Source of the DNA: Deltaproteobacteria bacterium
GTDB taxonomy: Bacteria > Desulfobacterota > Desulfarculia > Adiutricales > Adiutricaceae
Direction: 5' to 3'
DNA: 64,000 nt
Assembly (NCBI GenBank): GCA_031279515.1
Contig: JAITII010000100.1
Location: forward strand, 1-64,000
The translations under genes were made by a program, and so were the position numbers. Every line of letters starts with the position of its first letter. Position 1 is the stretch's first letter. Below the pieces are notes generated by a model, which did no database searches, was not told the origin of the DNA, and worked only from the letters and a program-made list of their open reading frames with translations. This document shows, in pieces, positions 8,089-17,763 of this stretch.

Positions 8089-9453
8089 GTGCACAATAAA
8101 GACCATTCACCCCAGTTGTCGCTGGCAAAATCCATATCAGATTTTTTTATTAAGTTTGACCTGGTAAACTTTTGCGACAGGATTCTACCCAAATCTCGCC
8201 TTCATAAGCTCTCCAACGGGGAGTGCTTTCTCGCCTTATGCCTTTGTGGATTTTCGGTTTATGATAAGGCCCTTTATGGGGTCTCGGAAATTTTAAAGGG
8301 ACTACCAATTAACGAGTTCTTTAAAGGTGCTAAAGAATATGTTTACTTTAATGATGATGTTTTGGGAAGGTTCATGGAGGCAGTGCAAAATTTTGGGTCT
8401 TCTGAATTTTTCCTCTTGACGATTTCGCACATAAGAGACATTTTATTGAAAAGCCAGGGAAAAGAGCACCCAGGCGGCATTACCGGCCACGGACCCCATA
8501 GTACCCACCACGTCCGCCACGAACCTTATGAAACCCCTGAACACAATAATGCCATCAGGCTTTTTGCCTGTAAGCTCTTAGAAAAGGTGATGGGGGAAGG
8601 CCAGAAGAGCTTAAATCTGGATGAATACTATGACGCCAAAACCAAAGAGGTCTTTTTAAAGTGCCTTTTATCCTTGTCCGCTGGTTTGGAAAAGGAAGAC
8701 GGCTTTCACCTCATCTTTAATGAGAGCCAGTACGATCCCTCTTTAATGGACCTTAAGGCCACCTGGATCTGCCCTGTCCCTAGGTTCCATGAGAGCTTAG
8801 GCCAGTTTAGGTCCTTGCAAATACCTGCGGAAAAGCCCCTTGGTAAATCCCAGTATACACTCCATGAGGTTAAGTCAACTCTTGGAAATGAGCCTATAAA
8901 CTTCATCATAATTCAACCCTACTTGGGCGCCAAGGAAAAGGACCAGCTGATAAAAAAGCATCAGAACCAAGTGAAGCGTTTGGCTCAAGAGGACTTAAGG
9001 AAACTTTGTAAGGAAGGGTTTGAGACAGAAAACGAGGCTTGGGAGGCTAGCCAGCGCTTTTTGCAAAAGTGGGAGATATTTTTCTTCGACAAAATACTAG
9101 TGGAACCCAAGGCTAAGCACATTCCGGGAAAGCTAGGAAGGCCAAAGCTACACGAAAAGCGCTCCAAGCTCTTTCATATAAAGACCAATTTAATAATAAA
9201 TGAGGAGGCTTACGCCAGGGAAAAAATAGCTTTGGGGAGGGTATTTCTAGCCACCAATGATTTCACCACACCCAAGGAAAAGTTAGTTGCTATCTGGGAG
9301 GACAGTAAGCCCTTCCAGCGTCCTTTTCACTATCTGGAGGACAAATTTTTTTTGACGTCCAACTTTAAGATCCGTAAAGAAAAAAGAAGAGACGGTTTTT
9401 CTTCTATTCTATCACTTATGGTCATTATGCAAAGCTATTTAGCCGTACAATGA
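8089..9453 (+). CDS. Degenerate IS1634/DUF4277-type transposase
   Basis: The 454-residue protein starts at GTG. Its N-terminal 110 residues match the DUF4277 domain of IS1634-family transposases (motif NDDVLGRF), and its C-terminus matches the end of that family (LGRVFLATND, then a Trp-Glu-Asp...Phe-His-Tyr-Leu segment). By eye, the middle lacks the usual first catalytic Asp segment, and the position that normally carries the catalytic Glu (VERGFR in relatives) reads FQRPFH. Family members are usually longer, about 500-570 residues. No terminal inverted repeats or target duplication are visible. It is best read as an intact frame that has lost transposase activity; an aged remnant or a domesticated DNA-binding protein are both possible. 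Confidence 0.7.
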   Translation: MHNKDHSPQLSLAKSISDFFIKFDLVNFCDRILPKSRLHKLSNGECFLALCLCGFSVYDKALYGVSEILKGLPINEFFKGAKEYVYFNDDVLGRFMEAVQNFGSSEFFLLTISHIRDILLKSQGKEHPGGITGHGPHSTHHVRHEPYETPEHNNAIRLFACKLLEKVMGEGQKSLNLDEYYDAKTKEVFLKCLLSLSAGLEKEDGFHLIFNESQYDPSLMDLKATWICPVPRFHESLGQFRSLQIPAEKPLGKSQYTLHEVKSTLGNEPINFIIIQPYLGAKEKDQLIKKHQNQVKRLAQEDLRKLCKEGFETENEAWEASQRFLQKWEIFFFDKILVEPKAKHIPGKLGRPKLHEKRSKLFHIKTNLIINEEAYAREKIALGRVFLATNDFTTPKEKLVAIWEDSKPFQRPFHYLEDKFFLTSNFKIRKEKRRDGFSSILSLMVIMQSYLAVQ

Positions 9454-10532
9454 TCCTTTGGACCTTTCTCTGGACTTTAGCTTTTAGGGCCCGGATTAGA
9501 GGGGGGGTTAAAAAAGTTTTTTAAAATAGCACTTTGAAAATTGTCAAACTAAAGCTTTAACAAAAGTCAGATTTAAATAATTTTTGTTGCCTTCTAAATT
9601 ATTCATTTGTATCTTTGGAATATGTTTAAGAGTTCCTTTTTTATGCCTTTAATTTAAAAAATATTATCATATAAGTCCTTTAATTTACAGAAAAGCTATA
9701 TTCAATTTACCAGGGATAAAAATAAAGGGAGCTTTATTTCCCAAACAAGCTTTTTAAGTTCAACGATTAGATGCCCTCAATAAATATGTCATTAAATTTA
9801 TAATTTATCGTTATTAGATTATAATTATAATTTAACAATTAATAAAATATAATATTATAACCTATTTATATTAATAAAAGCTAATTAATTACATTTCCTG
9901 GATTTCTCCTCGGATTTTTTTCACCTTCTGCTTTTAAAAAATTCTTTTTTTCTTTATTTCTCAGAACAAACTGCTATAATTGGCTTATTAAAAGCTAAAA
10001 CGCCTTCAAGGGGCGACCTTTTCTATAGAAAGTAATTAACCATGGGTCTTTTTGTGCTGGCTTAAATGCTGAAAGTGGTCTTTTATATGGTTTCTGGGGT
10101 TTATATCTATGGTCTTTTTAGCTTGCCATTGCCTGTAGTTAGCATTTTTAAGGCCCCTAATTCTTGGACCGGCCGCCACGGGAGCTTTTAAGGCTTGCTA
10201 GCTAAGGCTTTTCTCTTCTAGCATTTAAGCCCAAAAAAAAGAAGGACCTCCAGGGGGCCTTACTAGTTGTATTCTATTGGGCTATCTGCTAATATTTGGC
10301 ATAAGTTATTCATATAACGTTAATAAGAGGCGCCCTTAGCCCCAACAAGGCGCCAAGAAAAATTTCATGGTAAAGCTACATGGTAAAACTAATGGTCACC
10401 TAGTACCTCATTTCCCCCCATACCACAATCTAATAAGGCCCAAAACAGTTAATTTTCATGGGCCTCTATTCAAAATTGGCGTTTAATTCAGTCACATAAC
10501 CATTAAATTAGGCAATCCTTTAAGGAGTTATT
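9454..10532. other. Long AT-rich noncoding spacer
   Basis: It has 1079 bases without a plausible gene. It is extremely AT-rich around 9580-9900. It contains an extended -10 promoter candidate at 9972-9980, 550 bases before HU, and a GGCGCC-based hairpin at 10329-10354. A small RNA or long 5' leader from that promoter is possible. Confidence 0.5.
9972..9980 (+). promoter_or_regulatory. Candidate extended -10 promoter
   Basis: TGCTATAAT at 9972-9980, the same nine bases (followed by T) as in the promoters at 2318 and 11942. No good -35 hexamer lies 17 bases upstream (CTTTAT), so it would depend on the extended -10. Confidence 0.4.
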
Positions 10533-10805
10533 ATGAAAAAATACGATCTCATTGCCCAGCTAGCCACTGATGCCGGTACCACACAGGCACAGGCCAGAGT
10601 CATCATAGATGGTCTGGTGGAAATCATTCTTAACACCCTGAAAAAGGAGAAGCGCTTTGCAGTATCCGGCCTCGGGGTTTTTCACCTTGTCAAAAGGGCC
10701 AAGAGGGTAGGCCGTAACCCGCAGAACGGGGAAAAGCTTACCATTAAGGCCCATAACGCCATTAAGTTTAAGCCCGCTCGCTCTGCTAAGCAGGAACTCG
10801 CCTAG
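10533..10805 (+). CDS. hup: HU-family DNA-binding protein
   Basis: The 90-residue protein is a typical HU/IHF-family histone-like protein: helical dimerisation region at residues 1-45 and beta-arm with the signature GRNPQNGEKLTIKAHNAIKF at about 60-79. It binds and bends DNA in the nucleoid as a dimer. The Asn-Pro at the arm tip, which intercalates DNA in HU, is kept. The start follows a strong AAGGAG. It is monocistronic, with a terminator 90 bases downstream. Confidence 0.95.
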   Translation: MKKYDLIAQLATDAGTTQAQARVIIDGLVEIILNTLKKEKRFAVSGLGVFHLVKRAKRVGRNPQNGEKLTIKAHNAIKFKPARSAKQELA

Positions 10806-10893
10806 TGGAGATTGGCGCGCACTCTTTATTATAGGATATTGTTAAATATCTTATATTGTGCAATTTTACCTTTTTTCGTACAATTCTAAGCTT

Positions 10894-10930
10894 GGGGGGC
10901 CTTTTTCATGAAAGGTACCCCCTTTTTTTT
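10894..10930 (+). terminator. Rho-independent terminator after HU gene
   Basis: GGGGG plus CCTTT pair with AAAGG plus CCCCC, separated by a two-base bulge and a six-base loop, followed by eight T residues. It ends 33 bases before the next gene, so it separates HU from the amidotransferase. Confidence 0.88.
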
Positions 10931-10962
10931 CTGCTACTATCTATACCTAAAGGGCACAAAAA

Positions 10963-11739
10963 GTGAAGAGGCCATATGTTGGGCTGACCTGTTCCCACGA
11001 TTGCGGAAAGGACTGGGACCGGGGGCGGCTTTATTACTCCAGGTTAAATATGGGGTACAGCGACGCCATTACTAGTAATGGTGGACTCGCCCTGGCCATA
11101 CCCACTCCAAGACCTAATAAGATATCTACCTACTCCTACTCTAAGGTTCAAAGTCTCAGCGAATTTTTTAACACCTACGCCTCTGGTTTGGACATCTTAG
11201 ATGCCCTAATCTTAACCGGAGGTGGGGATTTAACAGTACTTTCCCCCAGTTTTGAGCCCATAGATAGCACTTGGTCCTTAGATGCCTTTAGGGATATCTG
11301 GGAGATGACTCTCTTTTCTACCTTTATGAAGTGGGGTAAACCCATCTTAGGCATCTGCAGGGGTATGCAACTTATCAATGTGGCCATGGGAGGTACTTTG
11401 TGGGAGGATATCTCATCGTGTTGCCCAGGATCTTTAAATCATAGCCAATCTAAGGGCCGCAGCTCTGCTAGCCATAAGGTCACCTTAGAGGACAAGAGTT
11501 TTTTGTCACTCATCTACGGGCAAAAAACAATAGAGGTCAATAGTGGGCACCATCAAGCTATAAAGGATTTGGCACCTATGCTAAAGGCCACGGGCTTTGC
11601 CCCAGATGGTGTAATAGAGGCCTTGGAGCATCAGGGGGGTAAGAGGATCTTGGGGGTCCAATGGCATCCAGAGGGCATGTTTAGCTCCGACGCATTGGCG
11701 CAAAAACTCTTTAAGGCCTTCTTGGAGCTATGCCGCTAG
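10963..11739 (+). CDS. Class I glutamine amidotransferase-like hydrolase (peptidase C26, PuuD-like)
   Basis: The 258-residue protein, with a GTG start, has the class I amidotransferase triad: nucleophile C132 in GICRGMQ, and H235 and E237 in QWHPE. It has the LILTGGGD oxyanion strand typical of gamma-glutamyl-GABA hydrolase (PuuD) relatives. These enzymes hydrolyse gamma-glutamyl amide bonds. No other putrescine-pathway gene is nearby, so the substrate is open. It follows the HU terminator by only 33 bases, so its promoter probably overlaps that hairpin region. A stand-alone glutaminase of different specificity is the alternative. Confidence 0.85.
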   Translation: MKRPYVGLTCSHDCGKDWDRGRLYYSRLNMGYSDAITSNGGLALAIPTPRPNKISTYSYSKVQSLSEFFNTYASGLDILDALILTGGGDLTVLSPSFEPIDSTWSLDAFRDIWEMTLFSTFMKWGKPILGICRGMQLINVAMGGTLWEDISSCCPGSLNHSQSKGRSSASHKVTLEDKSFLSLIYGQKTIEVNSGHHQAIKDLAPMLKATGFAPDGVIEALEHQGGKRILGVQWHPEGMFSSDALAQKLFKAFLELCR

Positions 11740-12060
11740 AGGACTTAAAAACCAAAGAGCCGCTTTTATAGGCCATCAGCATAAAAATCAATTTGCCTGC
11801 CCTAGCTAACTTGCCATTTAATGAGCTTCCGGAGATGGGGGCAAGAGGACCTTTTTTTAGTGCGGCCGTACGCTTTGCCTTTGGCTAGTTTCCGGCACGC
11901 CGGCACGTGAGAAGCTTTTCGCAGCAACAATGGGGATTATATGCTATAATTATGCCCTATTGCGGTTTGGACTACCATTGGTGCCCTAGGGGGATTCGCG
12001 CTCTAAAGCGTCTCGGATAGGGCCCAATGATGCTTAGAGTTTCAAGGAGCTTACTAAAAA
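11740..12060. other. Spacer with leader of the activase gene
   Basis: It has no open frame. It contains an extended -10 promoter candidate at 11942-11950, about 110 bases upstream of the activase start. Nothing else is clear. Confidence 0.5.
11942..11950 (+). promoter_or_regulatory. Extended -10 promoter of the activase gene
   Basis: TGCTATAAT at 11942-11950 matches the extended -10 consensus. The -35 position (CAGCAA, 11922-11927) is poor, as is usual for extended -10 promoters. Confidence 0.5.
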
Positions 12061-15000
12061 GTGCCGGAAATTAATGCTAAGGCCACAGAACTCTTGTCCC
12101 TGGGTCTGGACGTGGGTTCCACTACTATAAAGATCGCTATCTTAGATGGCAGAGACAAACTCTTGTACTCCACCTATGGAAGGCATTACTCCGAGGTGAG
12201 GTCATCTGTAGTGGATACCATACTTGCCGCGGCAGATAAGTTTCAAGGGGCAGCTCTTACCGTCTCCGTTACCGGTAGCGGGGGTATAGGGGTAGCAGAG
12301 CTATTGGAGGTTCCCTTCACCCAGGAGGTAGTAGCTGGGGCAACAGCTATAAGGCAATATCTGCCCCGCACTAATGTGGCCATTGAGCTGGGAGGTGAGG
12401 ACGCAAAACTCACCTTTTTTGACGCTGGTATTGACCAGCGTATGAACGAGACCTGTGCCGGAGGCACTGGTGCTTTTATCGACCAAATGGCTACCTTTTT
12501 AAAGACGGACCCCCAAGGTCTAAATGAGCTGGCCAAGGCCTCCACCACCTTACACCCCATAGCCGCTCGCTGTGGGGTCTTTGCCAAGGTGGATATCTTG
12601 CCCTTATTAAATGAAGGGGCCCTGCGCTCAGATATTGCAGCCTCCATCTTCCAGTCTGTTGTGGATCAAACCGTGGGGGGCTTGGCCTGCGGGAGGCGCA
12701 TCAGGGGCCAGGTGGCCTTCTTAGGCGGCCCCTTATTCTTTCTCTCGGAACTGAGAAAGAGGTTTATCGAGACCTTAAAGCTCTTGCCCCACGAGGCAAG
12801 CTGCCCGGGTGAGGCCCAGCTCTTTGTGGCCATGGGCGCAGCACTGGTCTCCAAGGGCCAGGGAATAATCCATATGGAAGAGCTTGCCAAGAAGGCAAGG
12901 GCCCTTAAAAACGCAAAAAGTTCCGAGGGCAGTGCCCATCTTCCGCCCTTATTTAGAAACCTCAAAGAATTGAAGAGCTTTAGAGATAGGCACGCTAAAG
13001 CGCGCCTTCCTAAAGCAGAGTGGCCAATTACCGGCCCTATCTTTCTGGGCATGGACGCAGGGTCTACTACCACCAAGCTTGTGGCCCTAGACGGACAGGC
13101 TAGATTGCTCTATTCCCACTACCGCCACAACCAGGGCGACCCCTTACGTTCGGCTATTGATGCCCTTTCGGGATTTTACGCCGCTGCCCCCCGGGGCACA
13201 AAGGTGACCCGCAGCGGGGTAACGGGTTATGGAGAGGCCTTGATCCAGGCGGCCTTAGGCTTTGAGCTGGGAGAAGTGGAGACTGTGGCCCACTATAAGG
13301 CAGCTTCAAGCTTTGCCCCCGATCTATCATTTATAGTAGATATTGGCGGTCAAGATATTAAATGCCTCTCTGTGCGCAATGGTGTAATTGAAAAGCTCAT
13401 GTTAAATGAGGCCTGTTCCTCGGGTTGCGGATCCTTTTTGGAGACCTTTGCCTCCTCACTAGGCTTAGATGCCGCGGCCTTTGCAGATGAAGCCCTCTTG
13501 GCTGAAAAGCCCAGCGATCTGGGGAGCCGCTGTACGGTCTTTATGAACTCCAAGGTCAAACAGGCCCAGAAGGAAGGCAACTTAATTGGGGATATCTCAG
13601 CTGGGCTATCCTACTCAGTGGTAAGAAATGCCTTATATAAGGTCATCAGAATTGCCCGCCCAGAGGAGCTAGGGGAAAAGATAGTAGTCCAGGGCGGCAC
13701 CTTTTTTAATGATGCGGTTTTAAGGTGCTTTGAGCTCTCCATTGGCAGAGACGTTATCCGCCCAGATATCGCAGGTCTCATGGGAGCCTACGGGGCGGCC
13801 CTCTTGGCCATGGAAGAGTGGAAAGATGAGCGGGAGAAAAAGCCGTCTCTTATCTCAGCTGAAAAGCTCCAAGAGTTTTCCGTCAAGACCTCCACTCTGC
13901 GTTGCGGCAAGTGTGAAAACCATTGCCTTTTAACTATTAATAGGTTTTCCGATGGCCGCAGCTATATCTCCGGTAACCGCTGCGAGAAAGGGGCGGGTGC
14001 CAAGAGCCAGACAGTGGATAAAATTGATGCCTTGGCCATCAGGGCCGGAGTGGGAAGCATTTCTGAGCGTCTAGCCAAGTTGCCGGTCTTGGGCTCACTG
14101 GGTGAAAAACCACAGGAATACGAGGTCTTACCCAATCTCTTTGTCCGTAACCTCTATAGGCTCTTAGAGGTCTATAGGCCCCTGGAGGCCAGCGAATGCC
14201 GCGGGAGGGTGGGGATCCCCAGGGCCCTGGGCATGTACGAGACCTATCCCTTTTGGTTTACCTTTTTCCATAGCCTAGGATTTAGGGTGGAGCTTTCCCC
14301 GCCTTCCACCAAGGATCTTTTTAATTCCGCCTTGGATACCATCCCCTCCCAGACTGTGTGCTATCCAGCCAAGATGGTCCATGGCCATATCTTAGCCCTA
14401 CTTTCCATGAGGGTTGACTTTATCTTCTTTCCCTGCACTCCACTAGAGCTTCCGGCAGCTTATAAGACAGCCGATCGCTATAACTGCCCCTTGGTGGGAA
14501 GTTACCCTGAGGTCATACGCTTAAATCTAGATGCCATTTCCGACTCAGGGGTAAAACTTATTTGCCCCTTTTTGGACTTGGCCTCACCAGTTGGAAAGCT
14601 TGCAGGAAGACTTAAAAGTGAGCTCTCTTTTTTGCGCCTTAACATAGGGGAGATAAAGGGGGCTATTAAAAAGGCCCTTGCGGCCCAATACGATTACCGC
14701 CAGGACGTGCGGGTGGGTGGGGAAAAGGCCCTGGCCCACCTTTCTAAAACTGGTCGCAGGGCTATAGTTTTGGCAGGTCACCCCTATCATCTGGACCCAG
14801 GGATCCACCACGGGATCCCAGATCTTATTACTACCAATGGACTAGCTGTCTTAACAGCCGACAGCATAGATCACTTAGCCCCTGCCAATATTAACCTGCG
14901 CGTTCGCGATCAGTGGATCCCCCACTCCAGGTTGTACCGCGCAGCTATGGTGACAGCTTCCAGAGACGATTTGGAGCTGGTGCAGTTAAACTCCTTTGGT

Positions 15001-16494
15001 TGCGGCCTGGATGCAGTAACTACCGACCAGGTAGCCGAGATCCTAAAGGATGCCGGTAAAGTCTATACCCTCTTAAAGATTGACGAAGGGGCCAATCTAG
15101 GGGCAGCCCGCATCAGGATAAGATCCCTTTTGGCTGCCATGCGGGAAAGGGGACATAAGAGCGTCCCTAAATCCCCCCACAAGGAATATAGTTATCCAAA
15201 TAAACGTTTTGAAAGGGAAAAGGCCTTAAAACGCACCCTCCTGTGCCCTCAGATGTCCCCTATTCATTGGCGTTTTATCGGCCCCGCCTTTGAGCCCATG
15301 GGATACAATTTAAAGGTCCTACCTTCTGTGGGAAGGGGGGCTGTGGAAGAGGGCCTGCGCTATGTTAACAATGATGCTTGCTATCCTGCCCTCATCTCCA
15401 TAGGCCAGATAGTCTATGAGCTCAAACATGGAGGCTACGATTTAGACAATACCGCAGTCATGATGAGCCAGACAGGTGGGGGGTGTAGGGCTTCCAATTA
15501 CTTAGCTTTCCTTAAGAAGGCTTTAAATGAAGCGGGTATTACCCAAGTCCCTGTCTGGCCTTTGGGCCTTTCTTCTGGAAACATAGAAAAAGGCCTTACC
15601 TTGGATAGGGCAGCCTACGGAAGGGTCATCTTGGGACTACTCTATGGTGACATGCTCCAGAGACTTGTAAATGCCACAAGGCCCTATGAAAAGGTCAAAG
15701 GTGACGCAAGAGAGCTTATGGAAAAATGGATAGAAAGGGCAGCTAAAGCGGTACGCGAGGGGGACAAAGAGCTTTTCAGCGCCCATATAGGCGCCATGGC
15801 CGATGAGTTCAACTCTCTTCCAATGTATAGACAAGACCGTCCCAAAGTGGGTGTAGTGGGAGAGATCTTGATAAACTTCCATCCCGAGGCCAATAACCAA
15901 GCTGTACAGATCTTGGAAGAGGAAGGCGGTGAGGCGGTTTTACCTGAACTTACGGACTTCTTTTTATACTGCTTCCATGACAATGTCTTTAGAGCAGACT
16001 TCATGAATGGCTCTAGGATCAAAAAGTGGCTAAGCCTATGGTTCATAAGGGTCCTGGAAAAGCACAGGGAGCCTATGCGTAAGGCCCTTTTGCGGCATAA
16101 ACGCTTTGGGCACTTAAATAGCTTTGAGGAGCTTAAAAAGGCCGGAGAAAGCCTAGTATCCTTAGGTAATCAGAGCGGGGAGGGCTGGTATTTGGCAGCG
16201 GATATGTCCTTGATGCTGGAAAAGGGCATTAATAATATCTTGTGCCTGCAGCCTTTTGGGTGCCTACCTAACCACATTACTGGAAAAGGGGTCCTAAAGG
16301 AGCTTAAGCGCCGCTACCCCTATGCCAATGTGGCTGCAGTGGACTACGATCCAGGTGCCAGTGAAGTAAACCAGTTAAACCGTATAAAGCTCCTCATGTC
16401 AGTTGCGCGCTCACAAGGAGAGGAGAAAATAATACCGCCCAGCATAGAGGCCCTGGAAGATTCAATTGAGTCACCAGCAGGGCTCTTGAGTTAG
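12061..16494 (+). CDS. Giant acyl-CoA dehydratase activase (two ASKHA domains plus DUF2229-type region)
   Basis: The 1477-residue protein carries two BcrA/BadF/HgdC-type ATPase domains (about 12-275 and 330-600) and a long C-terminal region of the DUF2229/CoA-enzyme-activase-associated type. HgdC-like activases are homodimers that bind one [4Fe-4S] cluster through two Cys per subunit; here both halves are in one chain, with candidate ligands C132 and C171 in domain 1 and C452 and C491 in domain 2. A further Cys cluster (RCGKCENHC...NRCEKG) lies near residue 620-650. The family uses ATP to drive an electron into 2-hydroxyacyl-CoA dehydratase-like or related enzymes. The GTG start follows AAGGAG by 11 bases. 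No dehydratase subunits are adjacent, so the partner is unknown. Confidence 0.9.
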   Translation: MPEINAKATELLSLGLDVGSTTIKIAILDGRDKLLYSTYGRHYSEVRSSVVDTILAAADKFQGAALTVSVTGSGGIGVAELLEVPFTQEVVAGATAIRQYLPRTNVAIELGGEDAKLTFFDAGIDQRMNETCAGGTGAFIDQMATFLKTDPQGLNELAKASTTLHPIAARCGVFAKVDILPLLNEGALRSDIAASIFQSVVDQTVGGLACGRRIRGQVAFLGGPLFFLSELRKRFIETLKLLPHEASCPGEAQLFVAMGAALVSKGQGIIHMEELAKKARALKNAKSSEGSAHLPPLFRNLKELKSFRDRHAKARLPKAEWPITGPIFLGMDAGSTTTKLVALDGQARLLYSHYRHNQGDPLRSAIDALSGFYAAAPRGTKVTRSGVTGYGEALIQAALGFELGEVETVAHYKAASSFAPDLSFIVDIGGQDIKCLSVRNGVIEKLMLNEACSSGCGSFLETFASSLGLDAAAFADEALLAEKPSDLGSRCTVFMNSKVKQAQKEGNLIGDISAGLSYSVVRNALYKVIRIARPEELGEKIVVQGGTFFNDAVLRCFELSIGRDVIRPDIAGLMGAYGAALLAMEEWKDEREKKPSLISAEKLQEFSVKTSTLRCGKCENHCLLTINRFSDGRSYISGNRCEKGAGAKSQTVDKIDALAIRAGVGSISERLAKLPVLGSLGEKPQEYEVLPNLFVRNLYRLLEVYRPLEASECRGRVGIPRALGMYETYPFWFTFFHSLGFRVELSPPSTKDLFNSALDTIPSQTVCYPAKMVHGHILALLSMRVDFIFFPCTPLELPAAYKTADRYNCPLVGSYPEVIRLNLDAISDSGVKLICPFLDLASPVGKLAGRLKSELSFLRLNIGEIKGAIKKALAAQYDYRQDVRVGGEKALAHLSKTGRRAIVLAGHPYHLDPGIHHGIPDLITTNGLAVLTADSIDHLAPANINLRVRDQWIPHSRLYRAAMVTASRDDLELVQLNSFGCGLDAVTTDQVAEILKDAGKVYTLLKIDEGANLGAARIRIRSLLAAMRERGHKSVPKSPHKEYSYPNKRFEREKALKRTLLCPQMSPIHWRFIGPAFEPMGYNLKVLPSVGRGAVEEGLRYVNNDACYPALISIGQIVYELKHGGYDLDNTAVMMSQTGGGCRASNYLAFLKKALNEAGITQVPVWPLGLSSGNIEKGLTLDRAAYGRVILGLLYGDMLQRLVNATRPYEKVKGDARELMEKWIERAAKAVREGDKELFSAHIGAMADEFNSLPMYRQDRPKVGVVGEILINFHPEANNQAVQILEEEGGEAVLPELTDFFLYCFHDNVFRADFMNGSRIKKWLSLWFIRVLEKHREPMRKALLRHKRFGHLNSFEELKKAGESLVSLGNQSGEGWYLAADMSLMLEKGINNILCLQPFGCLPNHITGKGVLKELKRRYPYANVAAVDYDPGASEVNQLNRIKLLMSVARSQGEEKIIPPSIEALEDSIESPAGLLS

Positions 16495-17600
16495 CCCGAA
16501 AAAACTATTAAAAGTTTGTAAATAATAATTGGCTTTTATCATCTGGAAGGGGTAATCACCTTTTTGCGCCTTGATTACGGGTGTAATATTGCATGGGGCC
16601 CCAGATATTTTCTGCCCCCTCTTTGCAAAGAGAAGGCAAACTCAAATATCTTGAAAGCCATACTTTCTAGCGTATTTAGAGACTAAGGCTTTAAGGCATA
16701 TTAATGTCAAGTATATGCTTTGTGGTTTTTCTCATAAAAATAGAATTGTTATGCTAGGAAAATTTTAAAATTTTAAAAAAGCCCATAAAAAAGATTTACC
16801 AAAAAAATATAAGTTCCGACCTTGGGAGTTTAAAACTATCATTTGAGAAAAATGAAAGAAGAGATCTATTTTTTTGCCCCTCTGGGGGTAAGTAAGGCTA
16901 TTTCTTGTTGCCTTGCGGTAGTTTTAATTTAATCATAGTTTTCTACTTTTGGCCCATTTTTTTACACTAGAGTCCGAACTTTAAAGCCATTTTAAGCTTG
17001 GGCCTTAACTTAAATTTGCCAGAGCCCAAGTGATGGCGCCCTTTTATCCTAAATTTTGGACGCTTAGCTTAGCCTGGCCGCTAGGCTAGGGGCCCTCAAA
17101 ATGGCACCGGAGTGTTAGTAGTTCCGCAGCAACATGCCATTTTTGCATCCTCAAGCAAAAATTTACGCAGTTATTTTTGTTGGATAGAGATTCACATTTG
17201 TGAAAACAGCTTGTATTGATGGGAATCCTGGGGGCTTTTCTAAGGGCACGTTTAGTTAAGCTTTGGGACAGCATAAATTTAGTATGTAAAGCAAATGTGG
17301 TAGAGAGCTTTTAAACTATACAATAAATCCCTTATGCTGTTTGATAGTTCTGCCCTATTCAGGGTCTGTGCAACTTTATCTCACAAATACAGCATCTTTG
17401 ATATCCTTTACTACTTGTGCTTTATACATTTAACATTACTAGCCCTAGGATAGTTGCGCGCTAAAGGCCCTTTGGTAAAAATTGAAAAGAGAATTTTTAA
17501 AGAAAAAAAGCAATAGGGCCTTTTTGAGACTATTGATAGACCTTCTATATCTGGTGGATAAATGAGAGATACTCAAGCCATATATGGTAAAATCTGGTTA

Positions 17601-17615
17601 TGGGAGAAAGTGGAT
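17601..17615 (+). promoter_or_regulatory. MraZ-box-like operator, upstream copy
   Basis: TGGGA, five bases, TGGAT: the same 15-base pattern as at 17663-17677 apart from one spacer base. MraZ is known to bind TGGGN direct repeats spaced by five bases, so this is a probable second operator. Confidence 0.6.
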
Positions 17616-17655
17616 CATTGGAGCAAATTTTTTTAATTTTTCCCTCTTAAATATG

Positions 17656-17684
17656 TTGACAGTGGGACAAAGTGGATGTAAACT
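17656..17684 (+). promoter_or_regulatory. dcw promoter with an MraZ operator inside its spacer
   Basis: TTGACA at 17656-17661 and TAAACT at 17679-17684 are separated by 17 bases. The spacer contains TGGGA-CAAAG-TGGAT (17663-17677), an MraZ-type repeat pair. MraZ bound here would block RNA polymerase, consistent with autorepression of mraZ and the downstream cluster. The promoter is about 75 bases upstream of mraZ. Confidence 0.75.
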
Positions 17685-17763
17685 TCTTTATGTTAGTTTC
17701 AGTTATTTTTTGTCGTAAGTACAATTAGTCCCTGTAAAAGGGAAAGAGGCCTTTATTTTCAGT

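Larger units (their letters stand above)
16495..17763. other. Long noncoding spacer before the dcw cluster
   Basis: It has 1269 AT-rich bases without a credible gene; the 62-codon minus-strand frame at 17086-17274 lacks support. The last 170 bases hold the MraZ boxes and the dcw promoter. Nothing was recognised in the rest. Confidence 0.6.

Noticed and set aside
17086-17274. 62-codon minus-strand frame as a small gene
   Set aside because: It has no ribosome site and no recognisable features; it lies in a long noncoding spacer.
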